From assembly GCA_964529005.1 (NCBI GenBank), contig CAZGUH010000017.1:1-64000 (forward strand): a stretch of DNA of 64,000 bases, written 5' to 3'. The notes beneath the pieces were generated by a model. That model saw only the letters and a list, made by a program, of their open reading frames with translations, was not told where the DNA came from and did no database searches. This stretch comes from CAZGUH01 sp964529005. GTDB taxonomy: Bacteria > Actinomycetota > Acidimicrobiia > Acidimicrobiales > Ilumatobacteraceae. This document shows positions 1-10,614 of this stretch, piece by piece (position 1 is the first letter of the stretch; each line of letters begins with the position of its first letter). The translations under genes and the position numbers were made by a program.

Positions 1-2348
1 GTCGTGCTCATCGTGGCGAACACCGCCGGAGGCTCGCGCCACGGGTCGGGGAGCGTGCCCGCCCGGGCGTCGGTGATCGCTCGCCACACACGTTCGGGCG
101 TGCACGGCAGATCGATGTGGCGGACGCCGAGGTGGGCGAGGGCGTCGATGACGGCGTTCTGCACCGCGGGGGTCGCTCCGATCGTCGACGCCTCGCCGAT
201 CCCCTTCGCGCCGAGCGGGTTCAGCGGCGCCGGCGTCTCGGTGGAGCGCACGTCGAAGCTCGGCAGCTCCGCCGCCGACGGGACCGCGTAGTCCGCGAAG
301 TTCGACGTCACCGGGTTGCCGTCGGCGTCGAACACCACCTGCTCGAACAGCGCCTGGCCGATGCCGGCCGCGACGCCGCCGTGTTGCTGCCCTTCGACGA
401 GCACCGGGTTGAGCACCGTGCCGCAGTCGTCGACCGCGACGTGGCGCAGAAGCCGCACGTGACCGGTCTCGGCGTCGACCTCGACGACGGCGATGTGGCA
501 GCCGAAGGGGAACGTCGCTCCGCTCGGATCGAAGACGAACTCCGTCCGTAGCGCCGCGCCGTCGAGCGTGCGGGCGTGCTGGGCGAGGTCGGCCCACGTG
601 AGCGCAGAGGCGGGCACACCAGCGACGCCGATCGTGCCCGCCGCGGTGTCGACGACGATGTCGTTCACATCTGCCTCGAGCGCGGCCGCGGCGAGCTCGC
701 GGGCCCGCTCGACGAGCGCGGTCGCCGCGCCGTGCACAGCGGATCCCCCCACTTGCAGCGAGCGCGACCCCCCGGTTCCGCCGCCGCGCGGGACGCGGTC
801 GGTGTCGCCGTCGACGAGCGTGATGCGCTCGATCGGGATGCCCGTCTGATCGGAGACCAGCATGGCGTACGCCGTCTGATGACCCTGGCCGTGCGCCGAC
901 GTGCCGGCGTAGACGGTCGCGGAGCCGTCGTCGTGCAACTCGACGGACGCGTACTCGCCGCCGCCCGCCGCCGTGATCTCGACGTACTCGGCCACGCCGA
1001 TGCCGAGCACGGCGCGGTCACCGCGGGCGCGCCGCTCGGCCTGCTCGCGCCGCAGCGCGTCGTATCCGACCGCCTCGGCCGCCGTGCGCAGCGGCAACGC
1101 ATAGCGACCGCTGTCGTAGGTCGCGCCCGTCAGCGTGGTGAACGGGAAGGCGTCGTCGGGGATGAAGTTCTTCTCGCGCAGCTCGATCGGATCGATGCCG
1201 AGCTCGAGCGCGGCTTGGTCGACGATGCGCTCGACGAGAGCCGCCGCCTCGGGGCGGCCCGCGCCCCGGTACGCGCCCATCGGGGTCGTGTTCGTGATCG
1301 ACACCGCGATGTCGAACTGGATCGCCGGGATGCGATACGTGCCTTGTGCCATGCGCCGCGTGTTCGCCGGCAGGAAGGATCCGATCGTCGGGTACGCGCC
1401 GGCGTCTCCCAGAAGGCGCACGCGCAGCCCGGTGAACGTCCCGTCGCGCCGGCAGCCGAGCTCGACGTACTGGATCTGTCCGCGGCTGTGGGGCATCGAC
1501 TTCATCTCGTCGCTGCGCGCGGGCACCCAGACGACTGCTCGGACGAGCCGATGCGCGGCCGCGGCCACGACCGCATGCTCGACGTGCAGCCCCGCCTTGC
1601 CGCCGAACCCACCGCCGACCTTGGGTGTGATGACGTGGATCGTCGCCGGGTCGAGGCCCAGGACCGTGGCGAGCTCCTTGTGCGTGGAGTGCGGCATCTG
1701 CGTCGACGGCCAGACGGTGAGGCGCCCGTCCTCGCCGACCTCCGCGGCGAAGCAGTCGGGCTCCATCGAGGCCACCGCCATGCGCTGGTTCACATAGCGG
1801 CCGCGCACCACGACGTCGGCGCCGTCGGCGACGTCGACGCGCGCCCGGTCCACGACCGTGAGCGCCTGGTTCGAGCCGTGATTCGGATGGATGAGCACGG
1901 CGTCTTCGTCGAGGGCCGCCTCCGGATCGACGATCACCGGCAACGGCTCGATCTCGGCCCACACGGCCTCCGCGGCGTCTTCCGCCTGCGCGGCGGTCTC
2001 GGCGAGGACCACCGCGTAGGGATCGCCGACGAAGCGCACACGATCCTGAGCCAGGGGCGCTCGGGCGAGCTGCGGGCCGACCGCGGCCATGATGTGGTAC
2101 GGCGCGATGTTCAGATCGGCCGCGGTGTAGACCGCGACCACCCCGGGCATCGCCAGCGCATCCTCGGTGTGGATCGCGGTGATGTCTCCGTGGGCGACGT
2201 CCGATCGGACGAACCATGCGCGCAACGGGGCGGTCAGCGGGAGGTCGGCGACATACCGTCCCGCGCCCGTCAGCAGCGCGGGATCCTCGGTGCGCACCAC
2301 CCGCGTGCCGAGGATCGAACCGGGCGTGCGGACTGCGGTGTGCGTCAT
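1..2348 (-). CDS. Xanthine/aldehyde dehydrogenase-type molybdopterin-binding large subunit (3' end off the window)
   Basis: This is the large catalytic subunit of a molybdenum hydroxylase (xanthine dehydrogenase / form II CO-dehydrogenase-like family), which hydroxylates an unidentified aldehyde or heterocycle at a Mo-cytosine-dinucleotide centre. Reading from ATG 2348 gives 782 codons with no stop before the left edge, so only the last few residues should be missing. The cofactor motif GGGFGGK lies near residue 246. The active-site loop reads AYRGAGR near residue 360, where true form I CO dehydrogenases have AYRCSFR, so CO oxidation is unlikely. The catalytic Glu sits in GIGEAS near residue 719. 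It starts 25 bp after the FdhF-like gene and is probably cotranscribed with it. The FAD and 2Fe-2S partners are not in view. The substrate is unknown. Confidence 0.88.
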   Translation of the reverse strand, partial: MTHTAVRTPGSILGTRVVRTEDPALLTGAGRYVADLPLTAPLRAWFVRSDVAHGDITAIHTEDALAMPGVVAVYTAADLNIAPYHIMAAVGPQLARAPLAQDRVRFVGDPYAVVLAETAAQAEDAAEAVWAEIEPLPVIVDPEAALDEDAVLIHPNHGSNQALTVVDRARVDVADGADVVVRGRYVNQRMAVASMEPDCFAAEVGEDGRLTVWPSTQMPHSTHKELATVLGLDPATIHVITPKVGGGFGGKAGLHVEHAVVAAAAHRLVRAVVWVPARSDEMKSMPHSRGQIQYVELGCRRDGTFTGLRVRLLGDAGAYPTIGSFLPANTRRMAQGTYRIPAIQFDIAVSITNTTPMGAYRGAGRPEAAALVERIVDQAALELGIDPIELREKNFIPDDAFPFTTLTGATYDSGRYALPLRTAAEAVGYDALRREQAERRARGDRAVLGIGVAEYVEITAAGGGEYASVELHDDGSATVYAGTSAHGQGHQTAYAMLVSDQTGIPIERITLVDGDTDRVPRGGGTGGSRSLQVGGSAVHGAATALVERARELAAAALEADVNDIVVDTAAGTIGVAGVPASALTWADLAQHARTLDGAALRTEFVFDPSGATFPFGCHIAVVEVDAETGHVRLLRHVAVDDCGTVLNPVLVEGQQHGGVAAGIGQALFEQVVFDADGNPVTSNFADYAVPSAAELPSFDVRSTETPAPLNPLGAKGIGEASTIGATPAVQNAVIDALAHLGVRHIDLPCTPERVWRAITDARAGTLPDPWREPPAVFATMST

Positions 2349-2373
2349 GACCGCAACCTAGCGAGCCGAGCGT

Positions 2374-4659
<2,286 letters not shown>

Positions 4660-4666
4660 TCGACGG

Positions 4667-4672
4667 ATGGTA
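4667..4672 (-). promoter_or_regulatory. Leaderless -10 element of the FdhF-like gene
   Basis: TACCAT on the minus strand lies 7 nt before GTG 4659, which places transcription initiation at or next to the start codon. No convincing -35 box is visible. On the opposite strand TAGGGT at 4691-4696 is a possible -10 for the thiamine riboswitch transcript. Confidence 0.4.
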
Positions 4673-4703
4673 GCGAGAGGTCGTGTGCGGTAGGGTGCCG
4701 CCG

Positions 4704-4797
4704 AACACCACGGGAGTCCGGTCAACCGGGCTGAGAGGAGGGCTGGGGCCCTCGACCGTCGAACCTGATCCGGGTCATGCCGGCGAAGGAAGAGGAA
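4704..4797 (+). promoter_or_regulatory. TPP riboswitch (THI element)
   Basis: The conserved aptamer core is readable in order: CACGGGAGTCC (P2), GGGCTGAGAGG, a P3 hairpin with GAGGGC/GCCCTC arms, GAACCTGATCCGG, then the P5 hairpin CCGG-GTCATG-CCGG and GCGAAGGA. It ends within 10 nt of the thiE start, and the ribosome binding site AGAGGA at 4791-4796 abuts the 3' end of the aptamer. No terminator stem separates the aptamer from thiE, so control is probably translational: thiamine pyrophosphate binding would hide the ribosome binding site. Confidence 0.93.
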
Positions 4798-4800
4798 CTG

Positions 4801-5430
4801 ATGCCGAACGCGCTCGGACGCTTGCACGTCATCACCGACACTCGACCGGGGCGCGACGCGCTCGGCGCGACGGCGGCAGCGCTCGCCGCGGGAGCGCCCG
4901 TCGTGCAGGTGCGGGGGAAGGAGCTCACCGACCGCGCGATGTACGAGCTGGCGTCGCAGGTGGCCGAGATGTGCCGCTGCCATGGCGCCCAGTGCATCGT
5001 CGACGACCGTCTCCACGTCGCTGTGGCGGTCGGCGACGACGTCGGAGCGCACGTCGGTGAGCTCGACCTCCCGGTGCACGCGGCCCGGCAGGTCCTCGGG
5101 CCCGGACGGGTGCTCGGCGCGACGGCGCGCGACGCAGCGCAGGCGCGCGCCCACGTCGCGGCCGGCGCGACCTACCTCGGCGTGGGGCCGTGCTATGCGA
5201 CCACGACCAAGGCGGGCTTACCGGCGGCACTCGGCGCAGCGGGGCTCGCCGCGGTCGCCGCGTCCGTCGACGTGCCGGTGATCGCGATCGCGGGTGTCCG
5301 CGCCGATCGCGTGGGCGAGCTGGTCGCTGCGGGAGCGCACGGTGTCGCGGTGATCGACGCCGTGTCCGGCGCGAGCGACCCGCACGCCGCGACGCGGGAT
5401 CTGTTGCAGGCGCTGGAGGCGGCCCGATGA
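4801..5430 (+). CDS. thiE: Thiamine phosphate synthase
   Basis: ThiE joins HMP pyrophosphate to the thiazole phosphate to give thiamine monophosphate. The 209-residue TIM barrel carries the pyrophosphate-binding VQVRGK motif near residue 40, a DDR motif near residue 67 where ThiE proteins have NDR, and GVGPCYATTTK near residue 130, matching the GP-x-TxTK loop. The start is ATG 4801, 4 nt after an AGAGGA ribosome binding site. An upstream in-frame ATG at 4777 lies inside the riboswitch and is unlikely to be used. It is the first gene of a seven-gene operon and overlaps thiO by 4 bp. A second ThiE-like gene follows later in the operon, and this copy is the one with the better-kept active site. 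Confidence 0.93.
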   Translation: MPNALGRLHVITDTRPGRDALGATAAALAAGAPVVQVRGKELTDRAMYELASQVAEMCRCHGAQCIVDDRLHVAVAVGDDVGAHVGELDLPVHAARQVLGPGRVLGATARDAAQARAHVAAGATYLGVGPCYATTTKAGLPAALGAAGLAAVAASVDVPVIAIAGVRADRVGELVAAGAHGVAVIDAVSGASDPHAATRDLLQALEAAR

Positions 5431-6569
5431 CGGCAAGGCGTTGCCGCACGCGCGAGGTGGTCGTCGTCGGGGGCGGCGTGATCGGCTTGTCGGTCGCGTG
5501 GCGCCTCGCTGCGCGCGGCCGCAGCGTCGCCGTGCTGGACGACCGGGCTCGCCGCCCGCCCGCGTCGTGGGTCGCCGCCGGGATGCTGGCGCCGGTGAGC
5601 GAGGCCAGTTACGGCGAGGAACGTCTCGTGGCGTTGTGCCTGGAGTCGAACCGGCGCTGGCCTGCGTTCGCCGCCGACATCGCAGCGGCGTCGGGCTGCG
5701 ACCCGGGCCTGCGCACCGACGGCACGCTGGCGCTCGCCTTCGACGACGACGACATGCGTGAGCTCCAGCGGCTGTCGGCGTTCCAGCGCAGCCTCGGTCT
5801 CGACATCGAGCTCCTGCCGGCACGGGCCTGCCGCCAGCGGGAACCGCTGATCGACCCGCGCGTGCGCGGCGGCGTGTTCGCCGCCGGCGACCACCACGTC
5901 GACAATCGTGCGCTGATCCGCGCGCTGCGGGCTGCCTGCGCACGCGCGGGCGTCAGCGTGCGCGACGCCCGGGTCGAGGCCATCGCCTACGGTCGCGGCG
6001 CGGTCGCCGGTGTGCGGCTCGACGGGGGAGAGCGGATCGCAGCTGGCGCCGTCGTCGTCGCTGCCGGATCGTGGAGCCGTCTCCTCGACGTCGGAGGCGA
6101 CGCCGGTCTCCTCGTGCGTCCGCTGAAGGGCCAGATCCTGCGCCTGCGCGCCCGCCCAGCCGATCCGGTCGTGGGAACGTGCGTGCGCGGGATCGTGCGC
6201 GGCACGCCCGTCTACCTCGTGCCGCGCCGCCACGGCGAGATCGTCGTCGGGGCCACCAGCGAGGACGTGGGCGACGACACCCGCGTCACCGCCGGCGCGA
6301 TCGACGAGCTGCTGCGCGCGGCCATCGGTCTCGTTCCGAGCATCGCCGAGCTCGAACTGGTCGAGAGCACCGCGGCGCTGCGGCCGGGCACGCACGACAA
6401 CGGACCGATCATCGGCCCCGGCCCGCTCGACGGCCTGGCGATCGCGACGGGGCACCACCGCAACGGCATCCTGCTCGCGCCTGTCACCGCCGACGCGGTC
6501 GTCGCGCTCGTCGAGGGACACGAGCCGCCACCCGAGGTCGGCGCCTTCGGATGGGAGAGGTTCCGATGA
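5427..6569 (+). CDS. thiO: Glycine oxidase ThiO
   Basis: ThiO is a flavoenzyme that oxidises glycine to the imine (dehydroglycine), which ThiG uses to build the thiazole ring. This is the aerobic alternative to the radical enzyme ThiH, which I do not see here. The protein has 380 residues, with an N-terminal FAD-binding GGGVIGLSVAWRLA Rossmann motif, a DAO-family middle domain, and a C-terminal TGHHRNGILLAPVTAD signature typical of ThiO. ATG 5427 overlaps the thiE stop (ATGA), and its own stop overlaps the thiS start in the same way, so translation is coupled. Confidence 0.93.
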   Translation: MTARRCRTREVVVVGGGVIGLSVAWRLAARGRSVAVLDDRARRPPASWVAAGMLAPVSEASYGEERLVALCLESNRRWPAFAADIAAASGCDPGLRTDGTLALAFDDDDMRELQRLSAFQRSLGLDIELLPARACRQREPLIDPRVRGGVFAAGDHHVDNRALIRALRAACARAGVSVRDARVEAIAYGRGAVAGVRLDGGERIAAGAVVVAAGSWSRLLDVGGDAGLLVRPLKGQILRLRARPADPVVGTCVRGIVRGTPVYLVPRRHGEIVVGATSEDVGDDTRVTAGAIDELLRAAIGLVPSIAELELVESTAALRPGTHDNGPIIGPGPLDGLAIATGHHRNGILLAPVTADAVVALVEGHEPPPEVGAFGWERFR

Positions 6570-6772
6570 TCGTCACCGTCAACGGCCGCCAGCGCGACGT
6601 CGCCCCCGGCTCCACCGTGGCGGCCCTGGTCGAAGAGCTCGGGCTCGCCGGGGCCCGTGGCGTCGCGGTCGCCTGCAACGCGGCCGTCGTCGCCCGGAGC
6701 CTGTGGGCGACCACGCTGCTGCGGGCCGGCGACGCCGTCGAGGTCCTCCACGCCGTGCAAGGGGGATGCTGA
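6566..6772 (+). CDS. thiS: Sulfur carrier protein ThiS with an extra C-terminal Cys
   Basis: ThiS is a ubiquitin-like carrier whose C-terminal Gly is adenylated and thiocarboxylated to deliver sulfur to ThiG. The 68 residues show the beta-grasp pattern MIVTVNGRQ, an acidic middle and the terminus VQGGC. Most ThiS proteins stop at Gly-Gly, whereas this one reads GGA TGC TGA and so ends Gly-Gly-Cys. The extra Cys would have to be removed, or the protein used in another way, before activation. The stop shares one base with ATG 6772 of thiG. No thiF adenylyltransferase is in the window. Confidence 0.9.
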   Translation: MIVTVNGRQRDVAPGSTVAALVEELGLAGARGVAVACNAAVVARSLWATTLLRAGDAVEVLHAVQGGC

Positions 6773-7542
6773 TGGACAGCGAAGATCCGTTGACGATCGC
6801 GGGTGAGAGCTTCACGGCGCGGGTCCTGCTCGGCACCGGCGGCGCAGCGACGCACGACGTGCTCGACCGTGCGATCGTCGCGTCCGGCGCCGAGATCGTC
6901 ACCGTCTCGATGCGCCGCGTCGGGCCGTCCACGCCGATGTTCGACGTGTTGTCCGGGCTCGGCGTGCGGGTGCTGCCCAACACCGCGGGGTGCCGCACGG
7001 CGCGCGAAGCCGTGCTGACGGCACAGCTCGGCCGCGAGGCGATCGGGACCGATTGGGTGAAGCTGGAGGTGATCGGCGACGAGCTGACGTTGCTGCCCGA
7101 CGTCGCCGAGCTGCTCGACGCCGCCGCGCGGCTGGTCGACGACGGGTTCGTCGTGCTGCCGTACACCAGCGACGATCCGGTCGTCGCCGAGCGCCTCGCG
7201 GCGGTCGGGTGCGCCGCGGTGATGCCGCTCGGCGCCCCGATCGGCAGCGGCCTCGGCATCCGCAACCCGCACAACATCACGCTCATCCGCGAGCGGGTCT
7301 CGATCCCCGTCATCTGCGACGCCGGCTTGGGCACGGCCTCGGACGCCGCGCTGGCGATGGAGCTCGGATGCGACGCCGTGCTCGTCGCATCCGCGGTCAA
7401 CAGGGCCCAGCATCCGGATCGGATGGCCGCCGCGATGCGCCACGCGGTCGTCGCCGGACGGTTGGCGTGGAGAGCGGGCCGGATTCCCGAGCGGCGATAC
7501 GCGCTGGCGTCGAGCCCGTGGGAAGGCATGGCCGCGCTGTGA
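6772..7542 (+). CDS. thiG: Thiazole synthase ThiG
   Basis: ThiG condenses deoxyxylulose phosphate, dehydroglycine and ThiS-borne sulfur into the thiazole phosphate. The barrel protein has 256 residues. The Schiff-base Lys lies in DWVKLEVIGD near residue 98, followed by the LLPD motif, GAPIGSGLGIRNP and the late phosphate loop VICDAGLGTASDAA. Two ATGs are close together (6766 and 6772). The GGGGG ribosome binding site at 6761-6765 gives a usable 6-nt spacing only to 6772, so I chose that start. It overlaps the next gene by 4 bp (GTGA). Confidence 0.94.
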   Translation: MDSEDPLTIAGESFTARVLLGTGGAATHDVLDRAIVASGAEIVTVSMRRVGPSTPMFDVLSGLGVRVLPNTAGCRTAREAVLTAQLGREAIGTDWVKLEVIGDELTLLPDVAELLDAAARLVDDGFVVLPYTSDDPVVAERLAAVGCAAVMPLGAPIGSGLGIRNPHNITLIRERVSIPVICDAGLGTASDAALAMELGCDAVLVASAVNRAQHPDRMAAAMRHAVVAGRLAWRAGRIPERRYALASSPWEGMAAL

Positions 7543-8135
7543 CGGTGACACCGCTGCCACCGCTGGTGCTTGTCACCGATCGGTTCCTCGCCGCGCCCCG
7601 CTCGCTGGTGGACGTCGCGCGCGCCGCGGTCGCCGGCGGGGTGCGCGCCGTGCTGTTGCGGGACAAGGACCTGCCCGCAGCCGAACGAGCGGCGACGGCG
7701 CGCGCGCTGGCGGAGATCGTGGAGCCGGTGGGCGGGGTCCTGGTCACCGCTTCCACTGCGCTCGGCGGCGCCGGCGCAGTGCACCTCGCCGCCTCGGACG
7801 CCATGCCGACCAGCGTCGCCGGACCGATCGTCGGCCGCTCGTGTCACGACGAGCGGTCGTTGCAGCGCGCCGCTGCCGAGGGATGCGCGTACGCGACGCT
7901 GTCACCGATCTTCCCGTCGGCATCGAAGCCGGGCTACGGCCCACCGCTCGGCCCTGCCGCTCTCGCTGCTGCGCCGCTCCCGGTGTACGCGCTCGCCGGT
8001 GTCGACGCGTCGAACGCCGCGGCGTGCCTGGACGCCGGCGCGGCAGGCGTGTTCGTGATGAGCGCGGTGATGGCCGCCGCGGATCCGGCTGCGGCTGCGG
8101 CCGCCGTCGTCGACGCCGTGGGGAGCGGGCGATGA
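7539..8135 (+). CDS. ThiE/TenI-like thiamine phosphate synthase superfamily protein
   Basis: This is a second ThiE-superfamily barrel of 198 residues. It keeps the LLRDKDL strand near residue 47 (the ThiE VQLRxK region), a CH pair near residue 103, and SPIFPSASKPGYG, which aligns with the GP-x-TxTK loop. The NDR-x-GVHLGQ-D stretch that holds Mg and pyrophosphate in ThiE reads VTASTALGGAGAVHLAASD, without the Asn-Asp-Arg. That is the pattern of TenI, the thiazole tautomerase, so I favour a TenI-like role acting right after ThiG, consistent with its place between thiG and thiD. A weak or different synthase activity cannot be excluded. It starts at GTG 7539, overlapping the thiG stop. Confidence 0.75.
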   Translation: MTVTPLPPLVLVTDRFLAAPRSLVDVARAAVAGGVRAVLLRDKDLPAAERAATARALAEIVEPVGGVLVTASTALGGAGAVHLAASDAMPTSVAGPIVGRSCHDERSLQRAAAEGCAYATLSPIFPSASKPGYGPPLGPAALAAAPLPVYALAGVDASNAAACLDAGAAGVFVMSAVMAAADPAAAAAAVVDAVGSGR

Positions 8136-8971
8136 CTGGGCGCGGATCGCCGGCGAGCCCGCCAGTCGTGCTCGCGATCGGCGGGTCCGACTCGTGCGGC
8201 GGGGCCGGCGTGCAGGCCGACCTCCGCACACTCGCCGCGCACGGCGTGTTCGCAGCGACCGCGATCACGGCGATCACCGTCCAGGACACGGTGGCGGTGC
8301 GCCGCGTCGTGCCGGTCGAGGCCGACGTCGTGCGCGCCCAGATCGAGGCCGTGCTGAACGACATGCCTGTCGTCGCGGTGAAGATTGGGATGCTCGCCAC
8401 GGCGGCGGTGCTCGACACCGTGGTCGAGCTCGCGGCGGCAGGACGCCTGCCGAACCTGGTGGTCGATCCCGTGCTGGCGTCGTCGTCGGGCCGGGCGCTG
8501 ATCGACGGCGGCGCGATCGCCGGCTACCGCCGCTTGGCCGCGTCGTGCCGGGTCTTCACTCCCAACGTCGCCGAAGCGTCCCGGTTGCTCGGCGTGTCGG
8601 CCGGGCGAGATGTCGATGCGCAGCGCGCGATGGCCGAGGCACTCGGATGCTGGGGCGCGGAGACGATCGTCGTCACGGGAGGCGACGTCGGCGCCGAGGC
8701 TCCGGTCGTCAACGTGGTGTGGCATGCCGGGGAGCTGACGACGGCGCCCGCCCCGCGCGTCGCGACGCGCCACACCCATGGGTCCGGGTGCTCGTTCGCC
8801 TCGGCGATCGCGGCGCACCTGGCGAACGGGAGCGACGTCGCGACGGCGATCCGCCGCGCGGTCGCCTTCGTCCACGACGCGATCAGCGGCGGATCGCGCT
8901 GGGCGCTCGGGCACGGGACGGGCCCGCTCGATCACTTCGGCTGGTCATACGGAGAGGAGACGCGAACATGA
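8132..8971 (+). CDS. thiD: HMP/HMP-phosphate kinase ThiD
   Basis: ThiD phosphorylates hydroxymethylpyrimidine and then its monophosphate, using ATP, to give HMP pyrophosphate. The ribokinase-fold protein has 279 residues. The substrate motif IGGSDSCGGAGVQADL is near residue 15, KIGML near residue 86, and the anion-hole/catalytic motif THGSGCSFASAIAAHL near residue 214 (GTGC in most homologues, GSGC here). It overlaps both neighbours by 4 bp. There is no fused TenA or ThiE domain. Confidence 0.93.
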   Translation: MTGRGSPASPPVVLAIGGSDSCGGAGVQADLRTLAAHGVFAATAITAITVQDTVAVRRVVPVEADVVRAQIEAVLNDMPVVAVKIGMLATAAVLDTVVELAAAGRLPNLVVDPVLASSSGRALIDGGAIAGYRRLAASCRVFTPNVAEASRLLGVSAGRDVDAQRAMAEALGCWGAETIVVTGGDVGAEAPVVNVVWHAGELTTAPAPRVATRHTHGSGCSFASAIAAHLANGSDVATAIRRAVAFVHDAISGGSRWALGHGTGPLDHFGWSYGEETRT

Positions 8972-10614
8972 CGACGATCTCGGACGAGAACCGGCGGCCC
9001 GGACGCCGCCGCGTGCACGTCGAGGGCCCCGGCGGCATCGAGGTGCCGTTCACCGAGGTGACGCTGACGGGGGGCGCGCCCGTGCGGCTGTACGACACCG
9101 CGGGGCCGGGCAGCACCCCGGAGGACGGGCTCCCGCCGTTGCGTGCGCCGTGGATCGCGGCGCGCGGCGACACCGAGGAGTACGCCGGCCGCGCCGTCGA
9201 TCGGCGCGACGACGGTCGCGGCGCCCACGCCCGGTCGGCTCCGGCGAGCATGGCGACACCGCCGCGTGCGCCGCGGCGGGCGTCGCCGGGACGAGCCGTG
9301 ACGCAGCTCGCGTACGCCCGCCGCGGCGAGGTCACCACCGAGATGGAGTTCGCCGCGGTGCGCGAAGGGCTGCCCGTCGAGATGGTGCGCGACGAGGTGG
9401 CACGCGGGCGGGCGATCATCCCCGCCAACGTCAACCACCCCGAATCGGAGCCGATGATCATCGGGCGCGCGTTCCTGGTGAAGGTCAACGCCAACATCGG
9501 CAACTCGGCCGTGACGTCGTCGATCGCCGAGGAGGTCGACAAGCTGTCCTGGGCGGTGCGGTGGGGCGCCGACACCGTGATGGACCTGTCGACCGGGCGC
9601 GACATCCACACCACGCGCGAGTGGATCCTGCGCAACTCGCCCGTGCCCGTCGGAACCGTGCCGATCTACCAGGCTCTGGAAAGGGTCGACGGTGATCCGC
9701 GTGAGCTGACGTGGGAGATCTACCGCGACACGATCGTCGAACAGTGCGAGCAGGGCGTCGACTACATGACCGTGCACGCCGGCGTGCGTTGGGGCCACGT
9801 TCCGCTCACCGCGGATCGGCTGACGGGCATCGTCAGCCGCGGGGGAGCGATCCTCGCCGCCTGGTGCCTCGCCCATCAGCAGGAGAACTTCCTGTACACC
9901 CACTTCGCCGAGCTGTGCGAGATCCTCGCCGCCTACGACGTGAGCGTGTCGTTGGGTGACGGCCTGCGACCGGGGTCGATCGCGGATGCCAACGATGCCG
10001 CGCAGCTCGCCGAGCTGCGCACGCTCGGAGAGCTGACGAAGGTGGCGTGGGGCCACGACGTGCAGGTGATGATCGAGGGGCCCGGTCACGTGCCGATGCA
10101 CAAGATCGAGGAGAACGTCGCGCTCCAGCTCGACATCTGCCACGAGGCGCCCTTCTACACGCTCGGCCCCCTGACCACCGACATCGCGCCGGGCTACGAC
10201 CACATCACCTCGGCGATCGGCGCGGCGATGATCGGGATGCACGGCACCGCGATGCTCTGTTACGTCACCCCCAAGGAGCACCTCGGCCTGCCCGACCGCG
10301 ACGACGTGAAGGCGGGTGTGATCGCGTACAAGATCGCGGCGCACGCAGCCGACCTCGCCAAAGGCCATCCGGGCGCCCAGGCACGCGACGATGCGCTGTC
10401 GGCGGCGCGCTTCGCATTCCGCTGGCATGACCAGTTCGAACTGTCGCTCGATCCCGACACCGCCCGCGCGTACCACGACCAGACGCTCCCGGCGGAGCCC
10501 GCCAAGCACGCCCAGTTCTGCTCGATGTGCGGCCCGAAGTTCTGCTCGATGAGCTTGAGCCAGGACCTCAGCCTGCGGCTGGTGGGCGGCGCACGATCGG
10601 CAGCGTCGTCGTGA
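8968..10614 (+). CDS. thiC: Phosphomethylpyrimidine synthase ThiC
   Basis: ThiC is the radical SAM enzyme that rearranges aminoimidazole ribotide into HMP phosphate. It has 548 residues. The core from VTQLAYARRGE to the end is highly conserved, including NANIGNSAVTSSI, STGRDIHTTREW and MIEGPGHVPMHKI. The C-terminal 4Fe-4S ligands are C518, C521 and C526 in the CX2CX4C arrangement. The stretch near residues 72-110, before VTQLAY, is Arg/Ala/Pro-rich and poorly conserved. It is the last gene of the operon. Its final 47 bp are shared with the convergent gpgS gene, so no terminator fits between them. Confidence 0.95.
   Translation: MTTISDENRRPGRRRVHVEGPGGIEVPFTEVTLTGGAPVRLYDTAGPGSTPEDGLPPLRAPWIAARGDTEEYAGRAVDRRDDGRGAHARSAPASMATPPRAPRRASPGRAVTQLAYARRGEVTTEMEFAAVREGLPVEMVRDEVARGRAIIPANVNHPESEPMIIGRAFLVKVNANIGNSAVTSSIAEEVDKLSWAVRWGADTVMDLSTGRDIHTTREWILRNSPVPVGTVPIYQALERVDGDPRELTWEIYRDTIVEQCEQGVDYMTVHAGVRWGHVPLTADRLTGIVSRGGAILAAWCLAHQQENFLYTHFAELCEILAAYDVSVSLGDGLRPGSIADANDAAQLAELRTLGELTKVAWGHDVQVMIEGPGHVPMHKIEENVALQLDICHEAPFYTLGPLTTDIAPGYDHITSAIGAAMIGMHGTAMLCYVTPKEHLGLPDRDDVKAGVIAYKIAAHAADLAKGHPGAQARDDALSAARFAFRWHDQFELSLDPDTARAYHDQTLPAEPAKHAQFCSMCGPKFCSMSLSQDLSLRLVGGARSAASS

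Noticed and set aside
4777..4800. An upstream in-frame ATG for thiE
   Set aside because: It lies inside the conserved P5 hairpin of the TPP aptamer, and the ribosome binding site serves ATG 4801.
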